Origin: a virus
DNA length: 22,746 nucleotides
Virus record (IMG/VR): IMGVR_UViG_3300030108_004773
Coordinates: 1-22,746 of that record
Reading direction: 5' to 3' (one strand)
Below, piece after piece: positions 7,105 through 15,025 of this stretch. Within the stretch, counting starts at the first letter, position 1, and every line of letters begins with the position of its first letter. A program made the translations under genes and the position numbers. A model generated the notes under the pieces. It saw only the letters and a list, made by a program, of their open reading frames with translations, searched no databases and was not told the DNA's origin.

Positions 7105-7133
7105 TTGACAAAACACAAAAAACATAATATTAT
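7105..7133 (+). promoter_or_regulatory. Sigma70-type promoter before 7151
   Basis: TTGACA at 7105-7110, 17-bp spacer, TATTAT at 7128-7133. The predicted start near 7140 falls right at AAGGAG, so the leader would be about ten bases long. Confidence 0.75.
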
Positions 7134-7150
7134 TACTTTAAGGAGTTTAT

Positions 7151-7456
7151 ATGAAAGTAAACATTCGTTATACTGTTGATCTAGAGGATGTATTAGATGA
7201 AATGACAGAACTCTACCACAAATCTTCAGCAAAACTAGGTGAAAAATTAGATCTTCATGGTAGTTCGCTTAGTGGTGATTTTAAAGAATCACAAGTAGAG
7301 TATATAATTGCAGCGTTGGAGCATAAACTAGAATGCTACCATGAATATCAAACAAGACTTGCAGAAGTACTAAACATTCTTCAAGGTTACAGAAATATTA
7401 AAGATGGCAAAGTTCAACCCCCATCTGTAGAAAATGAAGATGGAGAGGAAAAATGA
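7151..7456 (+). CDS. Hypothetical helical protein
   Basis: This 101-residue protein starts at ATG 7151 after AAGGAG. The first strand (MKVNIRYTVDLEDV) is followed by two long predicted helices (about 16-35 and 50-80) containing regular leucines and tyrosines, and an acidic tail. There are no catalytic motifs I recognise. It has its own promoter and overlaps the next gene by four bases (ATGA), and that gene overlaps the glutaredoxin, so the three form a small operon. Function unknown. Confidence 0.82.
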   Translation: MKVNIRYTVDLEDVLDEMTELYHKSSAKLGEKLDLHGSSLSGDFKESQVEYIIAALEHKLECYHEYQTRLAEVLNILQGYRNIKDGKVQPPSVENEDGEEK

Positions 7457-7725
7457 TACAACTAATAGAGGTTGTTAAAAACACAAGAAGTTATGAATTA
7501 AGAGAGGTATTTGTAAATCCTCGCCATGTTGTAATGTTACGAGAAGATCACGCAACTCGTTCAGCAATCAATGAAGGTAAAGTTATTGAGGGGATGGACC
7601 CTCGGCAACAATATACAAGAGTAACAGTAGACAACGGTACAACAGGTTCACAGTTCGTTGTCGTTGGTTCACCTGGAATTGTAGAGTCAAAACTAAAATC
7701 AGGGAGGCAACTACTCAATGGATAA
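7453..7725 (+). CDS. Small FlbD-like beta protein of unknown function
   Basis: This 90-residue protein starts at ATG 7453 (ATGA overlap). Its plan is a first strand (MIQLIEV), then REVFVNPRHVVMLRED, a loop, then TRVTVDNGTTGSQFVVVGSP and a last helix (VESKLKSGR). The order 'I-x-V-N-P-x-x-V ... T-x-V-x-x-G ... V-x-x-S/G-P-x-x-V' resembles the small flagellar protein FlbD and, from memory, a common small gene in marine T4-like contigs. A flagellar role is not implied in a phage. It overlaps the glutaredoxin gene by eight bases. Confidence 0.8.
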   Translation: MIQLIEVVKNTRSYELREVFVNPRHVVMLREDHATRSAINEGKVIEGMDPRQQYTRVTVDNGTTGSQFVVVGSPGIVESKLKSGRQLLNG

Positions 7726-7963
7726 CAAGCATTATACCGTATATATGAAAACAAACTGCCCTTTTTGCGTGCAGGCAAGAGATGAATTATTCCGACAGAA
7801 GGTAGGTCACACTATTCATATTTTAGATGAACAACCTAAAAGACTACAGAATTTAAAAGACTTTCACGATTACCACACGGTCCCGATGATTTTTGTAAGT
7901 CAAAATGGAATGCAAAAACTTATTGGTGGGTATACCGATTTAATATCCCATTTCGACAAGTAA
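7718..7963 (+). CDS. grx: Glutaredoxin
   Basis: This 81-residue thioredoxin-fold protein has the redox motif Cys14-Pro-Phe-Cys17 after the first strand (YTVYMKTNCPFC), the cis-proline motif HTVPMIFV and the closing GGYTDL segment that binds glutathione. The length is normal for glutaredoxin/NrdH-type proteins. It starts at ATG 7718, ten bases after GGAGG, inside the end of the previous gene. Phage glutaredoxins commonly reduce ribonucleotide reductase to supply deoxynucleotides; no reductase gene is in this window, so the partner is elsewhere or in the host. Confidence 0.95.
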   Translation: MDNKHYTVYMKTNCPFCVQARDELFRQKVGHTIHILDEQPKRLQNLKDFHDYHTVPMIFVSQNGMQKLIGGYTDLISHFDK

Positions 7964-7965
7964 AG

Positions 7966-7975
7966 ACTATTTATA
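7966..7975 (+). promoter_or_regulatory. ACTATTTATA motif, copy 3
   Basis: Exact repeat of the elements at 2029 and 3872, between the glutaredoxin stop and the ATG at 7994 of a putative virion protein. Here a start site six or seven bases downstream would still leave a CGGAG ribosome site on the message. Confidence 0.5.
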
Positions 7976-7993
7976 TCACGGAGATTAGTCTTT

Positions 7994-9631
7994 ATGCGAA
8001 TGAAACTGCTACTCGAAAACTTTAAAAGGTTTTCAACCCTCACCGAAGAACAACTTATCATAGAAGGTCGTATTGACGACGCAAGAAAAAAGTATCCATT
8101 TCTCGCCAACACAAGCGCAGAACCTGTGGGTATGGACAAAGATTTAATTGATCTGCTTATTGACGCAGACCCATCTGGAAATCAAAAGTATCTTATGGGT
8201 GCTGCCAGACTTGCAATTGATTTATTAGATGATTTGGGATATATGGAAGATGGAGGCGATAACCGAGCGCCTGCTGTGGTCTTCAACGTTGCCGAGTTGA
8301 TACAAAGGTATCATAAACTAATGCCTTTTATTCGTGATCAAGACGCAAAGTTTAAAGACATAAACGCAATAAAAGCATATAATGAACTTCGAAGTGTCAT
8401 AGACAGAGCAGCACAAAAGAAAGCAGATAGAGAAGCGGAAAAAGCAAGAGAGGCAGCAGAAAAGCAAGAGGCAATAAAGGGCACCGAGTTTGTAGCAGAC
8501 ACTCCTTTTCACAGAGTTGTTCGTCCTCTTACAAGGGAAGGTTCTTGTTACTTTGGACGTGAAACAAGATGGTGTATCTCCGCAACACAATCTCAAAACT
8601 ACTTCGATCAATATACCAAAGATGGTAAAGCATTCTTTTTCTTGCTAGCAAAGAATAAAGATATAGACCCTGCTTATAAAAAGATTGCTGTTGTGATAGA
8701 CAGCGACGGAGACTTTGAAGATTATTTTGACGCAACAGATGATAGTATGACTCCGCAGACGTTTAATGATGCGATACGTCAAACAATCCTTGGAGTAAAC
8801 CTTAGCGGTGAAATCGTATCCTTTGAGGACGACGACCCTTATGATCGTGATAAGATAATGAAAGCAGCAGAAATACTTGGCGTTACAGAATACATCGACG
8901 AAGATGAGATTGCTATTGAAAATGCTGTAGAGTTAATAGACGATGAAGTTGAAGAGTATATTCAAACTTTACAAACCGCAGCAGCACAAAGTGTTGCCGC
9001 AACTCCCGCTGGAGTACCATTCGAAAAGTATGAAGAGATATTAGAAAGATTTGATTTTAATAATATGTATGCGGAACTTGAAGATCCACAATATAGTGGA
9101 TATGAGACAATAACTCTTAACGTGGGCGGCACCATCGATATAAGTGATTACCTTGAGGGAACAGGATATGTTTATAGACCAGGAGTAGAAGAAGAACTTG
9201 GTGGCGGTTATGAACAAGATGTTGTCGACGCGGTATATAATGCTCTTGATTATGCTGGTTTTGATGTTTATTATGGTGAAGTAGAACAGTCTTACGACGA
9301 CCCAGAAAAAGTTTATTTTAGCACAAGATTCGATGCGCAAAGTAATATTGATGACCTTGGTGCTTTTGAGAATGTGTTAGAAGAACTACAGAAGGTTGAT
9401 CGTGCTATCGGTGATAAAGAATCTTTTGGTTTTGATATAATAAAATCACTCGAAGGAGATGAAGTTGTCTACAACCCAGAAGAAGAAAAGGAAAAAGAGG
9501 AAAAAGAAGCAGAGGCAAAGTTTAGAGCAAGCAAAGACGCAGAGTACTTTGCTTCGCAAGAAGAAAGAGAAAAACAAATGAAACTTGCTCTACAAGAAAG
9601 AAAATTCAGAATAAAAATAAAAAAATCTTGA
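7994..9631 (+). CDS. Large putative virion protein with WC-motif domain
   Basis: A 545-residue protein. ATG 7994 follows CGGAG by ten bases; an in-frame ATG at 8000 gives MKLLLENF and is possible. The N-terminus (KLLLENFKRF, then LIIE at 21-24 before Gly25) resembles T4 capsid-targeting peptides cut by the prohead protease after an L-x-x-E site. A charged helix (about 137-160) leads to a domain at about 165-255 with REGSCYFGRETRWCISATQ, two cysteines and a Trp, followed by NYFDQYTKDGKAFFFLL and strands. This 'tRWC-(S/T)-A ... Y-x-x-G' pattern recurs in hypothetical phage proteins I recall. The middle is acidic with strands. The C-terminus (490-545) is a long charged helix. An internal head protein injected with DNA is a plausible inference; enzymatic activity is unknown. 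Confidence 0.8.
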   Translation: MRMKLLLENFKRFSTLTEEQLIIEGRIDDARKKYPFLANTSAEPVGMDKDLIDLLIDADPSGNQKYLMGAARLAIDLLDDLGYMEDGGDNRAPAVVFNVAELIQRYHKLMPFIRDQDAKFKDINAIKAYNELRSVIDRAAQKKADREAEKAREAAEKQEAIKGTEFVADTPFHRVVRPLTREGSCYFGRETRWCISATQSQNYFDQYTKDGKAFFFLLAKNKDIDPAYKKIAVVIDSDGDFEDYFDATDDSMTPQTFNDAIRQTILGVNLSGEIVSFEDDDPYDRDKIMKAAEILGVTEYIDEDEIAIENAVELIDDEVEEYIQTLQTAAAQSVAATPAGVPFEKYEEILERFDFNNMYAELEDPQYSGYETITLNVGGTIDISDYLEGTGYVYRPGVEEELGGGYEQDVVDAVYNALDYAGFDVYYGEVEQSYDDPEKVYFSTRFDAQSNIDDLGAFENVLEELQKVDRAIGDKESFGFDIIKSLEGDEVVYNPEEEKEKEEKEAEAKFRASKDAEYFASQEEREKQMKLALQERKFRIKIKKS

Positions 9632-9656
9632 CTAAACCTCCTTTTCGTTTTATTAT
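9628..9656 (+). promoter_or_regulatory. Sigma70-type promoter before the hydroxylase-like gene
   Basis: TTGACT at 9628-9633, 17-bp spacer, TATTAT at 9651-9656. The -35 box contains the TGA stop codon (9629-9631) of the upstream gene. Confidence 0.7.
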
Positions 9657-9707
9657 TATATAGTTATTAATAGAACACCTGTTTTCTTTTACAATCTGGA
9701 GGTCATC

Positions 9708-10175
9708 ATGTTTATTTACCCATTGCTGTTTGGTTTAGCATTTGTCTATTCCAATTTGCTTGAATGGGTAATACATAAATATGTTTTCCACGGATTAGGA
9801 AAGAAAAAGAAAAGTCCCTTCTCTTCACATTGGCATCACCACCACAGGATGGTGAGAAAAAATGATTATGTGGACAGCAGTTACCTTGGCTTCCCGCCAC
9901 ATCCCTCAGTAACACAAGAGGTAGGTTCGTTAACGTTACTTGCTTTAATACATCTACCTCTTCTGTTCGTTAGTTATTTCTTTTATTGCAGTCTTCTCTT
10001 CTTTACTTGTCGATACTTTTATGTTCACAGAAGGTCACACGTAGATCCCGAGTGGGGTAAAAAGAATTATCCGTGGCACTACGACCACCACATGGGCAAA
10101 AACCAAAACGCCAACTGGGGTGTAACGTCACCTTTCTGGGATTGGATCTTAAAAACTCGCATTAAGTATCATTAA
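9708..10175 (+). CDS. Fatty acid hydroxylase-like integral membrane di-iron protein
   Basis: This 155-residue protein begins at ATG 9708 after GGAGG. It has a histidine-box set typical of the fatty acid hydroxylase/sterol desaturase superfamily: HKYVFH (23-28), HWHHHH (41-46), HRRSH (107-111) and HYDHH around 124-128, followed by NWGVTSPFWDWIL. Membrane segments lie at about 3-20 and 74-104. The histidines would hold two irons at the cytoplasmic face for oxygen-dependent hydroxylation or desaturation of a lipid or similar substrate. It is shorter than many cellular members (about 200 or more), but the boxes are complete. It is driven by its own sigma70-type promoter, suggesting expression apart from its large neighbours. 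Membrane lipid modification during infection is an inference. Confidence 0.88.
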   Translation: MFIYPLLFGLAFVYSNLLEWVIHKYVFHGLGKKKKSPFSSHWHHHHRMVRKNDYVDSSYLGFPPHPSVTQEVGSLTLLALIHLPLLFVSYFFYCSLLFFTCRYFYVHRRSHVDPEWGKKNYPWHYDHHMGKNQNANWGVTSPFWDWILKTRIKYH

Positions 10176-10210
10176 ATACTAATTAATACTACAGTCAGGA
10201 GATATAAAAT

Positions 10211-12676
10211 ATGACAGATTGGATGAAGAGTTGGAACAACTTTCTAACAGAAAATAAAGAACCTATTGAGGAAGCCACGGAAGAAGAGATCGGGGAACTC
10301 GATGATATACTTCTCAGACTAGATCCAAAAGACCTTTCATTCAATAATATCTTTGGCGACAAAATGAGAATCGCCATTCCTCTTGACGAAAAGGGCATTA
10401 AAAGTTCAGTAGAAAAGTTCATGAACGAAAAAGGCTATGAAGTTGATATGAAAACTGGTATTGCTACTGGTTACGCTATGACCAATGACGACCGCACTAA
10501 CACAAGAAAGATATCTTTGGATCAACAAGAAGATTATGTAACCCCAGAAGGCAAAATAAATGTAGCAAAGCTGAACCAGCTTGGATTCACTCCAGCGCGC
10601 ATAGAAAAAATGCAGAGAAACCTTCGCAAGATTCAAATGAAGGTGGGTAAACTTCTAAGAAAAGGTATTAACTTTTTAGAAAAAGACGATACAAAAAAGT
10701 ATAGACAGTTCTTTGACGAGAGATTTGAGGAAGACCCAATTCAACTTAAGTTGATGGCGTACAAGTTCAAAGAAGTGCTTTCTGATTGGGAAAAGCGCGG
10801 CGCAACAAAGTCCGGACACACCATTATTATTACTAGACACCCGATTGATGTTTTTAGAATGTCTGACTTTGACCGCATACAGTCATGCCACTCGCCACCC
10901 TCTCGCGAAGGCGATGCTTCTTACTACAAGTGTGCTGTAGCAGAAGCGCACGGGCACGGACTAGTCGCCTATCTTGTTCGCAATGAAGACTTGGATGAGG
11001 CATTAGAAGAAAAAGAATTAGACAAAGGAGATTACCAAGCACTTTTAGATCAATACGAGGAAGATGAAGAAGAATTCTTCTATGACGACAACAGAGTGGA
11101 AGGTGACATCACACCAATCAATAGATTGAGAATAAGAAAATATTCTTCACCAAAGTTTAATATGACCATCGCCGTCCCAGCAAAGAGAGTTTATGGAGAC
11201 GACAGAGGTTTTGGCGATGCTATGGTTAATAGCGTTGTTAAGTGGGCGCAAGGATCACAGGAAGATGCCATTAAGAAAATGAAAGACGATGAGGACATGC
11301 TTTCAGACGGAAAATTTGATATGGACAACTGGATACGTCACGGTGGAACTTATCACCAAGATAACTCACCGGAGACATTATTGAGACAGTTTTTAGATGA
11401 TGACCGCTTTGAAAACTTATCAGACTTTACAGGGTATATACAAGTAGATTCTACAACCGAAAATAGTTTAACGCTCACAGCAGGTGTTGGCGCGGTCACT
11501 GAACAAGCAGAAGAAATGGTGGATGAGTTTAACAGACGTTCCCATGCCGTGAGGGTCACTATGGGCGACGTTGATGCTGAAGATGGACAATTTTATATTT
11601 CTATTAATGAAGCGGTGATAGTAGTAAAAATACCAGAAGATGAGTTTACCCAATCCGCTTTCACCGACTTCACGAGAAACGCAATAGAGAATATTGTAGA
11701 GTATATGTCTGATTACCTACCGGTAGACAAAGACGAACGAGTATATTATAAAACACATGGTGGAACGGTCTTTATTGATGTTCCTTTCGACATGATGTCT
11801 GTAAACAGAGAAGGTGGAACACTTGCTTATGGAATAGATGGTCTTGATGAATTATTAATTAATCTTGATCGACAAGACGATGCTCATGAACAATACGAGG
11901 AAGCAGTACGAGAGGCACTAATGTTTGAGGGTGCTATCAAAGGCAGTCCTATTCAAGAGTTCGCTAAAATGTTTAATGATAACACTTACTACGAGTGGGA
12001 TTCTGAAATGGACGACCGCAACAATCCAACCGACATAGAGATTGAGACAAGACAATATGTAAACCTAGAAGACTTAGTAAAAAAGATTCCAGTAACTTTA
12101 GACCGCAACCCCACCCCAGGTGGGTTAAGCACTCTTATTCCAGTTAAGTTTGATGGAAGCGAGATAGCAGAGATCGCAAGGGTTTATGATGAGGACGATA
12201 ACGTGGTAGGTTATGAAGTCGTCAGTCAAGAGTTTGAAAACAAAAAGTCTGAACCTCTACCAAACTTAAAAGCAGTAATACCATACGTCCAAAGACAAAT
12301 AACAAAAATGATTGTTATGGGTGGACCACAAAAATTCGGTGGTCTTAATGACGCGAGCAGAGATTACCACATTGCTGTAAGAGAAGAGTTGAGAAAAGCA
12401 ACGGGTCTTCGTGGTGATTACCACTATCCAAATTCTTCACTCTATGTTTCTGGTCCAGATAGCGACGATGAGTATAATATGCAATACGAAATAGGACTTA
12501 ATGATGGATCAAGCGAAGGTCAGTTTAACGCAGCAGAGAAAATAGTAAACGATATTGACGACGAAGATGAACTAAAAACAATCTTCCGAAGAGCGTTCGC
12601 CAGGGTAGCAAAAGTGCCCGAGCCAACCAATGAGAGTGTAAGAAACTATTTTAAGAAGTTCGATATATTTGGTTAA
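10211..12676 (+). CDS. Very large putative virion protein (821 aa) with Cys-centred domain
   Basis: It starts at ATG 10211 after CAGGAG. The N-terminus (MTDWMKSWNNFLTE, then Asn15) closely resembles T4 internal-protein capsid-targeting peptides (aromatic residue, then F-[IL]-x-E cleavage site), so cleavage after Glu14 is predicted. A domain at about 200-255 contains TIIITRHPIDVFRMSDF, Cys in IQSCHSPP, then YYKCAVAEAHGHGLVAYLV. It is followed by an acidic region and NRLRIRKYSSPKFNMTIAVP. I recall similar 'SRHP-D-x-x-x-MS ... SC ... G-x-LVAYL' domains in unannotated phage proteins. The rest is acidic, mixed alpha/beta, ending in SVRNYFKKFDIFG. No catalytic family is assigned. Packaging in the head and delivery with DNA is an inference. 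It lacks a clear sigma70 promoter and so may be read with late genes. Confidence 0.8.
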   Translation: MTDWMKSWNNFLTENKEPIEEATEEEIGELDDILLRLDPKDLSFNNIFGDKMRIAIPLDEKGIKSSVEKFMNEKGYEVDMKTGIATGYAMTNDDRTNTRKISLDQQEDYVTPEGKINVAKLNQLGFTPARIEKMQRNLRKIQMKVGKLLRKGINFLEKDDTKKYRQFFDERFEEDPIQLKLMAYKFKEVLSDWEKRGATKSGHTIIITRHPIDVFRMSDFDRIQSCHSPPSREGDASYYKCAVAEAHGHGLVAYLVRNEDLDEALEEKELDKGDYQALLDQYEEDEEEFFYDDNRVEGDITPINRLRIRKYSSPKFNMTIAVPAKRVYGDDRGFGDAMVNSVVKWAQGSQEDAIKKMKDDEDMLSDGKFDMDNWIRHGGTYHQDNSPETLLRQFLDDDRFENLSDFTGYIQVDSTTENSLTLTAGVGAVTEQAEEMVDEFNRRSHAVRVTMGDVDAEDGQFYISINEAVIVVKIPEDEFTQSAFTDFTRNAIENIVEYMSDYLPVDKDERVYYKTHGGTVFIDVPFDMMSVNREGGTLAYGIDGLDELLINLDRQDDAHEQYEEAVREALMFEGAIKGSPIQEFAKMFNDNTYYEWDSEMDDRNNPTDIEIETRQYVNLEDLVKKIPVTLDRNPTPGGLSTLIPVKFDGSEIAEIARVYDEDDNVVGYEVVSQEFENKKSEPLPNLKAVIPYVQRQITKMIVMGGPQKFGGLNDASRDYHIAVREELRKATGLRGDYHYPNSSLYVSGPDSDDEYNMQYEIGLNDGSSEGQFNAAEKIVNDIDDEDELKTIFRRAFARVAKVPEPTNESVRNYFKKFDIFG

Positions 12677-12720
12677 ACGCAACACTGCGCCACTATCTAT
12701 TATAGAGGAGGGTGCTTTGC

Positions 12721-12933
12721 TTGATTGGCGAACCGATAGATGTAGGCGATTTAGTAGTCTTACGAACTTTACCAGACGACAGAATAGGTTTAGTTGTTTC
12801 GGTGTTTTACGAGAGGTCAGACGACGTAACGTTTGAGCAAGAAGCCTTCCTCCGCTACGCGATAGTGGAATGGTGTGGAGATCACAGAAATATAGTTAAA
12901 GTAAAAGCCTATTCTCTCTTAAAAATATCTTGA
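12721..12933 (+). CDS. GDLV-type SH3-like small protein (copy a)
   Basis: This 70-residue protein probably starts at TTG 12721, nine bases after GGAGG; GTG 12712 is in frame but directly abuts the ribosome site. Its core is DVGDLVVLRT, IGLVVSV and an IVEWCGD strand, ending KAYSLLKIS. The pattern G-D-L-V ... G-L-V ... V-x-W ... L-x-x-(I/V) is shared with seven other small proteins in this window and suggests a small five-strand SH3/KOW-like barrel that could bind nucleic acid or protein. The TGA stop lies inside the TTGACA box of the GAPDH promoter. Confidence 0.75.
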   Translation: MIGEPIDVGDLVVLRTLPDDRIGLVVSVFYERSDDVTFEQEAFLRYAIVEWCGDHRNIVKVKAYSLLKIS

Positions 12934-12958
12934 CATCTGATAAAATACAAACTATATT
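12930..12958 (+). promoter_or_regulatory. Sigma70-type promoter for the GAPDH gene
   Basis: TTGACA at 12930-12935, 17-bp spacer, TATATT at 12953-12958. The -35 overlaps the stop codon of the previous gene. The predicted start near 12965 leaves a short leader with GAGAGG. Confidence 0.8.
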
Positions 12959-12982
12959 ACGCATAACAACAAGAGAGGTATA

Positions 12983-14071
12983 ATGTTAAAAAACGTATTG
13001 GTAGTCGGAACCGGAACGATTGGTGAACCGCTTATAGGTTTGCTTTCCGACTTTAGAGAGGAATTAGGTATTCGCGTATTCTTTCACAAGCGTACACCAC
13101 TGTTGGATGAGAAGGCGAAAGTTAACAGTCTTGTTAAACGTGGGGCAAATCTTGTCGTAGATCAAGACAAACAAGATGCTTTTAGAGGTTTAGATCACGA
13201 TCCAGCGACTACTTCTGGATTGGCATTTGACTTGGCAGATGTAATAATAGACTGCACTCCCGCAGGGAATACAAATAAAGAAAATATTTATGAGGCATTA
13301 AACAATCAAACCTACTGCGCGACAAAGGGCAAAAGAAAAACTTTTATTGCTCAAGGGAGTGAAAAAGGTTTCGGATTACCTTATGCTTTTGGAATCAATG
13401 ATACGGCACTAGTTAAGAATGGTACCTCTTATGTTCAAGTGGTCAGTTGCAATACGCATAACATCTGCTCGTTGGTGAAAACTTTAAGTGCCGGTGACGT
13501 TGATAAAAACTTTGTGAGTGGAGACTTTACTTGTATCCGCCGAGCAAATGATATAAGTCAGAACGGAAGTTTTATTGCATCACCTGAAGTTGGAGCGCAC
13601 GGAGATAATATTTTTGGAACCCACCATGCGAAAGATGCTCACGATTTATTTGATACGCTAGGTTTTAAACCTAATCTATTCTCAAGTGCTATAAAAATAA
13701 ATAGTCAGTATATGCACTTGATTCGTTTTAACATTACTTTGAAGGGATACGCATTAGAGGAAGATATCTTAAATCTGTTAAAAGAAAATAAACACATTGC
13801 TTTGACTCACAAGACATTGACTAACAAGGTGTTCTCTTTTGGTCGCGATCACGGTTATTATGGCAGGATATTCAACCATACAGTAATCGCACAGGACAGT
13901 TTAAATATCTCACGAAATCATGGCAATACAATTGTAACAGGATTCTGTTTCACGCCACAAGACGGCAACTCTTTATTGAGTAGCGTTGCTGCTACACTTC
14001 ATGGTATTCACGGAGAGGAATATCTATCAAAGATGAAAGTATTTGACCAATTCCTTTTCGACGAAATATAA
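12983..14071 (+). CDS. gap: Archaeal-type (type II) glyceraldehyde-3-phosphate dehydrogenase homologue
   Basis: This 362-residue protein matches the archaeal class of GAPDH, not the common bacterial class. It has a Rossmann motif VVGTGTIGEPL (7-17), FHKRTPLLDEKAK (34-46) as in the archaeal KTRPDFEA region, IDCTPAGNTNKEN (89-101), IAQGSEK (122-128), the catalytic Cys156 in VVSCNTHNIC, RRANDISQNG (186-195) like archaeal RRAADPAQ, His214-His215, and MHLIRFNITLK. It would oxidise glyceraldehyde-3-phosphate with NAD(P) to 1,3-bisphosphoglycerate in the cytoplasm. Extra residues at about 60-80 and 107-118 make it slightly longer than the usual 335-340. It has its own promoter. Acquisition by transfer and use in redirecting host carbon or reducing power are inferences; a different small aldehyde substrate cannot be excluded. 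Confidence 0.9.
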   Translation: MLKNVLVVGTGTIGEPLIGLLSDFREELGIRVFFHKRTPLLDEKAKVNSLVKRGANLVVDQDKQDAFRGLDHDPATTSGLAFDLADVIIDCTPAGNTNKENIYEALNNQTYCATKGKRKTFIAQGSEKGFGLPYAFGINDTALVKNGTSYVQVVSCNTHNICSLVKTLSAGDVDKNFVSGDFTCIRRANDISQNGSFIASPEVGAHGDNIFGTHHAKDAHDLFDTLGFKPNLFSSAIKINSQYMHLIRFNITLKGYALEEDILNLLKENKHIALTHKTLTNKVFSFGRDHGYYGRIFNHTVIAQDSLNISRNHGNTIVTGFCFTPQDGNSLLSSVAATLHGIHGEEYLSKMKVFDQFLFDEI

Positions 14072-14072
14072 C

Positions 14073-14101
14073 TTGACATTTTATAAAACATATAATAATA
14101 T
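14073..14101 (+). promoter_or_regulatory. Sigma70-type promoter for uvsE, giving a leaderless message
   Basis: TTGACA at 14073-14078, 17-bp spacer, TAATAT at 14096-14101. A TATAAT at 14091 is only 12 bp from the -35 and so unlikely to be used. The start site would fall at about 14107-14109, exactly at the ATG at 14108, and there is no ribosome site. Confidence 0.7.
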
Positions 14102-14107
14102 ATATGC

Positions 14108-15025
14108 ATGATGAACTTAGGATATGCTTGTTTAAATATGTCCCTGTCCAACCGTAAGAAGTCGGAGAGGATTACCACTAACCGCTCTATGATTCGACGC
14201 ACGTTTGATCAGAAAGGAGTTGACTACGCTTCAGAGTTAGCACTGCAAAATTGTAAAGACCTTTACTCTATCTTACAGTGGAACGAGGAACACAATATTA
14301 AGTTCTTTCGTTTGTCTTCAGAGTTCTTTCCATGGGCATCCGAGTATGACATCGAAAGCCTAAAAGACTATGAAAAGATTATGTATTGGTGCAAGAAATC
14401 AGGTGACTATGCTCGTGAAATGGGACACAGGTTGACTAGTCACCCCGGACCATTTAACAAACTTACAAGTCCAAAAGAACATGTAATAAAGAATACTATT
14501 ACAGACTTGGAAATACATGGTAAGTTTTTTGATATGTTAGGTTTACCCCGAACACCGTATGCTAAGATTAATATCCATGTCGGTGCGCACTACAACAACA
14601 AAGCAATGGCGCTCGAAAATTTTTGTGTCAACTTTGAGCGTCTATCGCCTGCCGTACAGTCTCGTCTTACCGTCGAGAACGACGACAAGGCATCGCTTTA
14701 CAGCACAAAAGAATTATACGACGAAGTTTATAAACGCATCGGCATACCTATCGTGCATGACGTACATCACCACAAGTTTTGTACTGGTGGCATAGATGAC
14801 GAAGAAGCAATGCTTACTGCTGCAATGACGTGGGGTGATGTGAAACCTGTGATTCATTATTCACAGTCACGCGCAATCGAACACAACAATGTACGCATTC
14901 GAGCAAACGCACACTCAGATTCTTACTGGGAACCGGTATACACTCACGGACTTGACGTTGACGTTATGCTAGAATGCAAGCATAAAGAGATTGGATTGTT
15001 TAAGATGCGAGAGTTATTGGGATGA
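14108..15025 (+). CDS. uvsE: UV damage endonuclease (UVDE)
   Basis: A complete 305-residue TIM-barrel UVDE, which nicks DNA 5' of cyclobutane dimers and 6-4 photoproducts. The N-terminal strand LGYACLNMSL is followed by TTNRSM. Metal ligands can be traced as His112 (TSHPGPF), His157 (INIHVGAHY), Glu190 (TVENDD), Asp218 and His221 (HDVHHH), His250 (VIHYSQ) and Glu289 (MLECKHKE), with Lys291 in the position of the active-site lysine. The start is ATG 14108 or the adjacent ATG 14111. No later ATG would keep the first strand, so the message is probably leaderless. The gene ends in ATGA overlap with the next one. A sunlight-exposed habitat fits the gene. Confidence 0.96.
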   Translation: MMNLGYACLNMSLSNRKKSERITTNRSMIRRTFDQKGVDYASELALQNCKDLYSILQWNEEHNIKFFRLSSEFFPWASEYDIESLKDYEKIMYWCKKSGDYAREMGHRLTSHPGPFNKLTSPKEHVIKNTITDLEIHGKFFDMLGLPRTPYAKINIHVGAHYNNKAMALENFCVNFERLSPAVQSRLTVENDDKASLYSTKELYDEVYKRIGIPIVHDVHHHKFCTGGIDDEEAMLTAAMTWGDVKPVIHYSQSRAIEHNNVRIRANAHSDSYWEPVYTHGLDVDVMLECKHKEIGLFKMRELLG

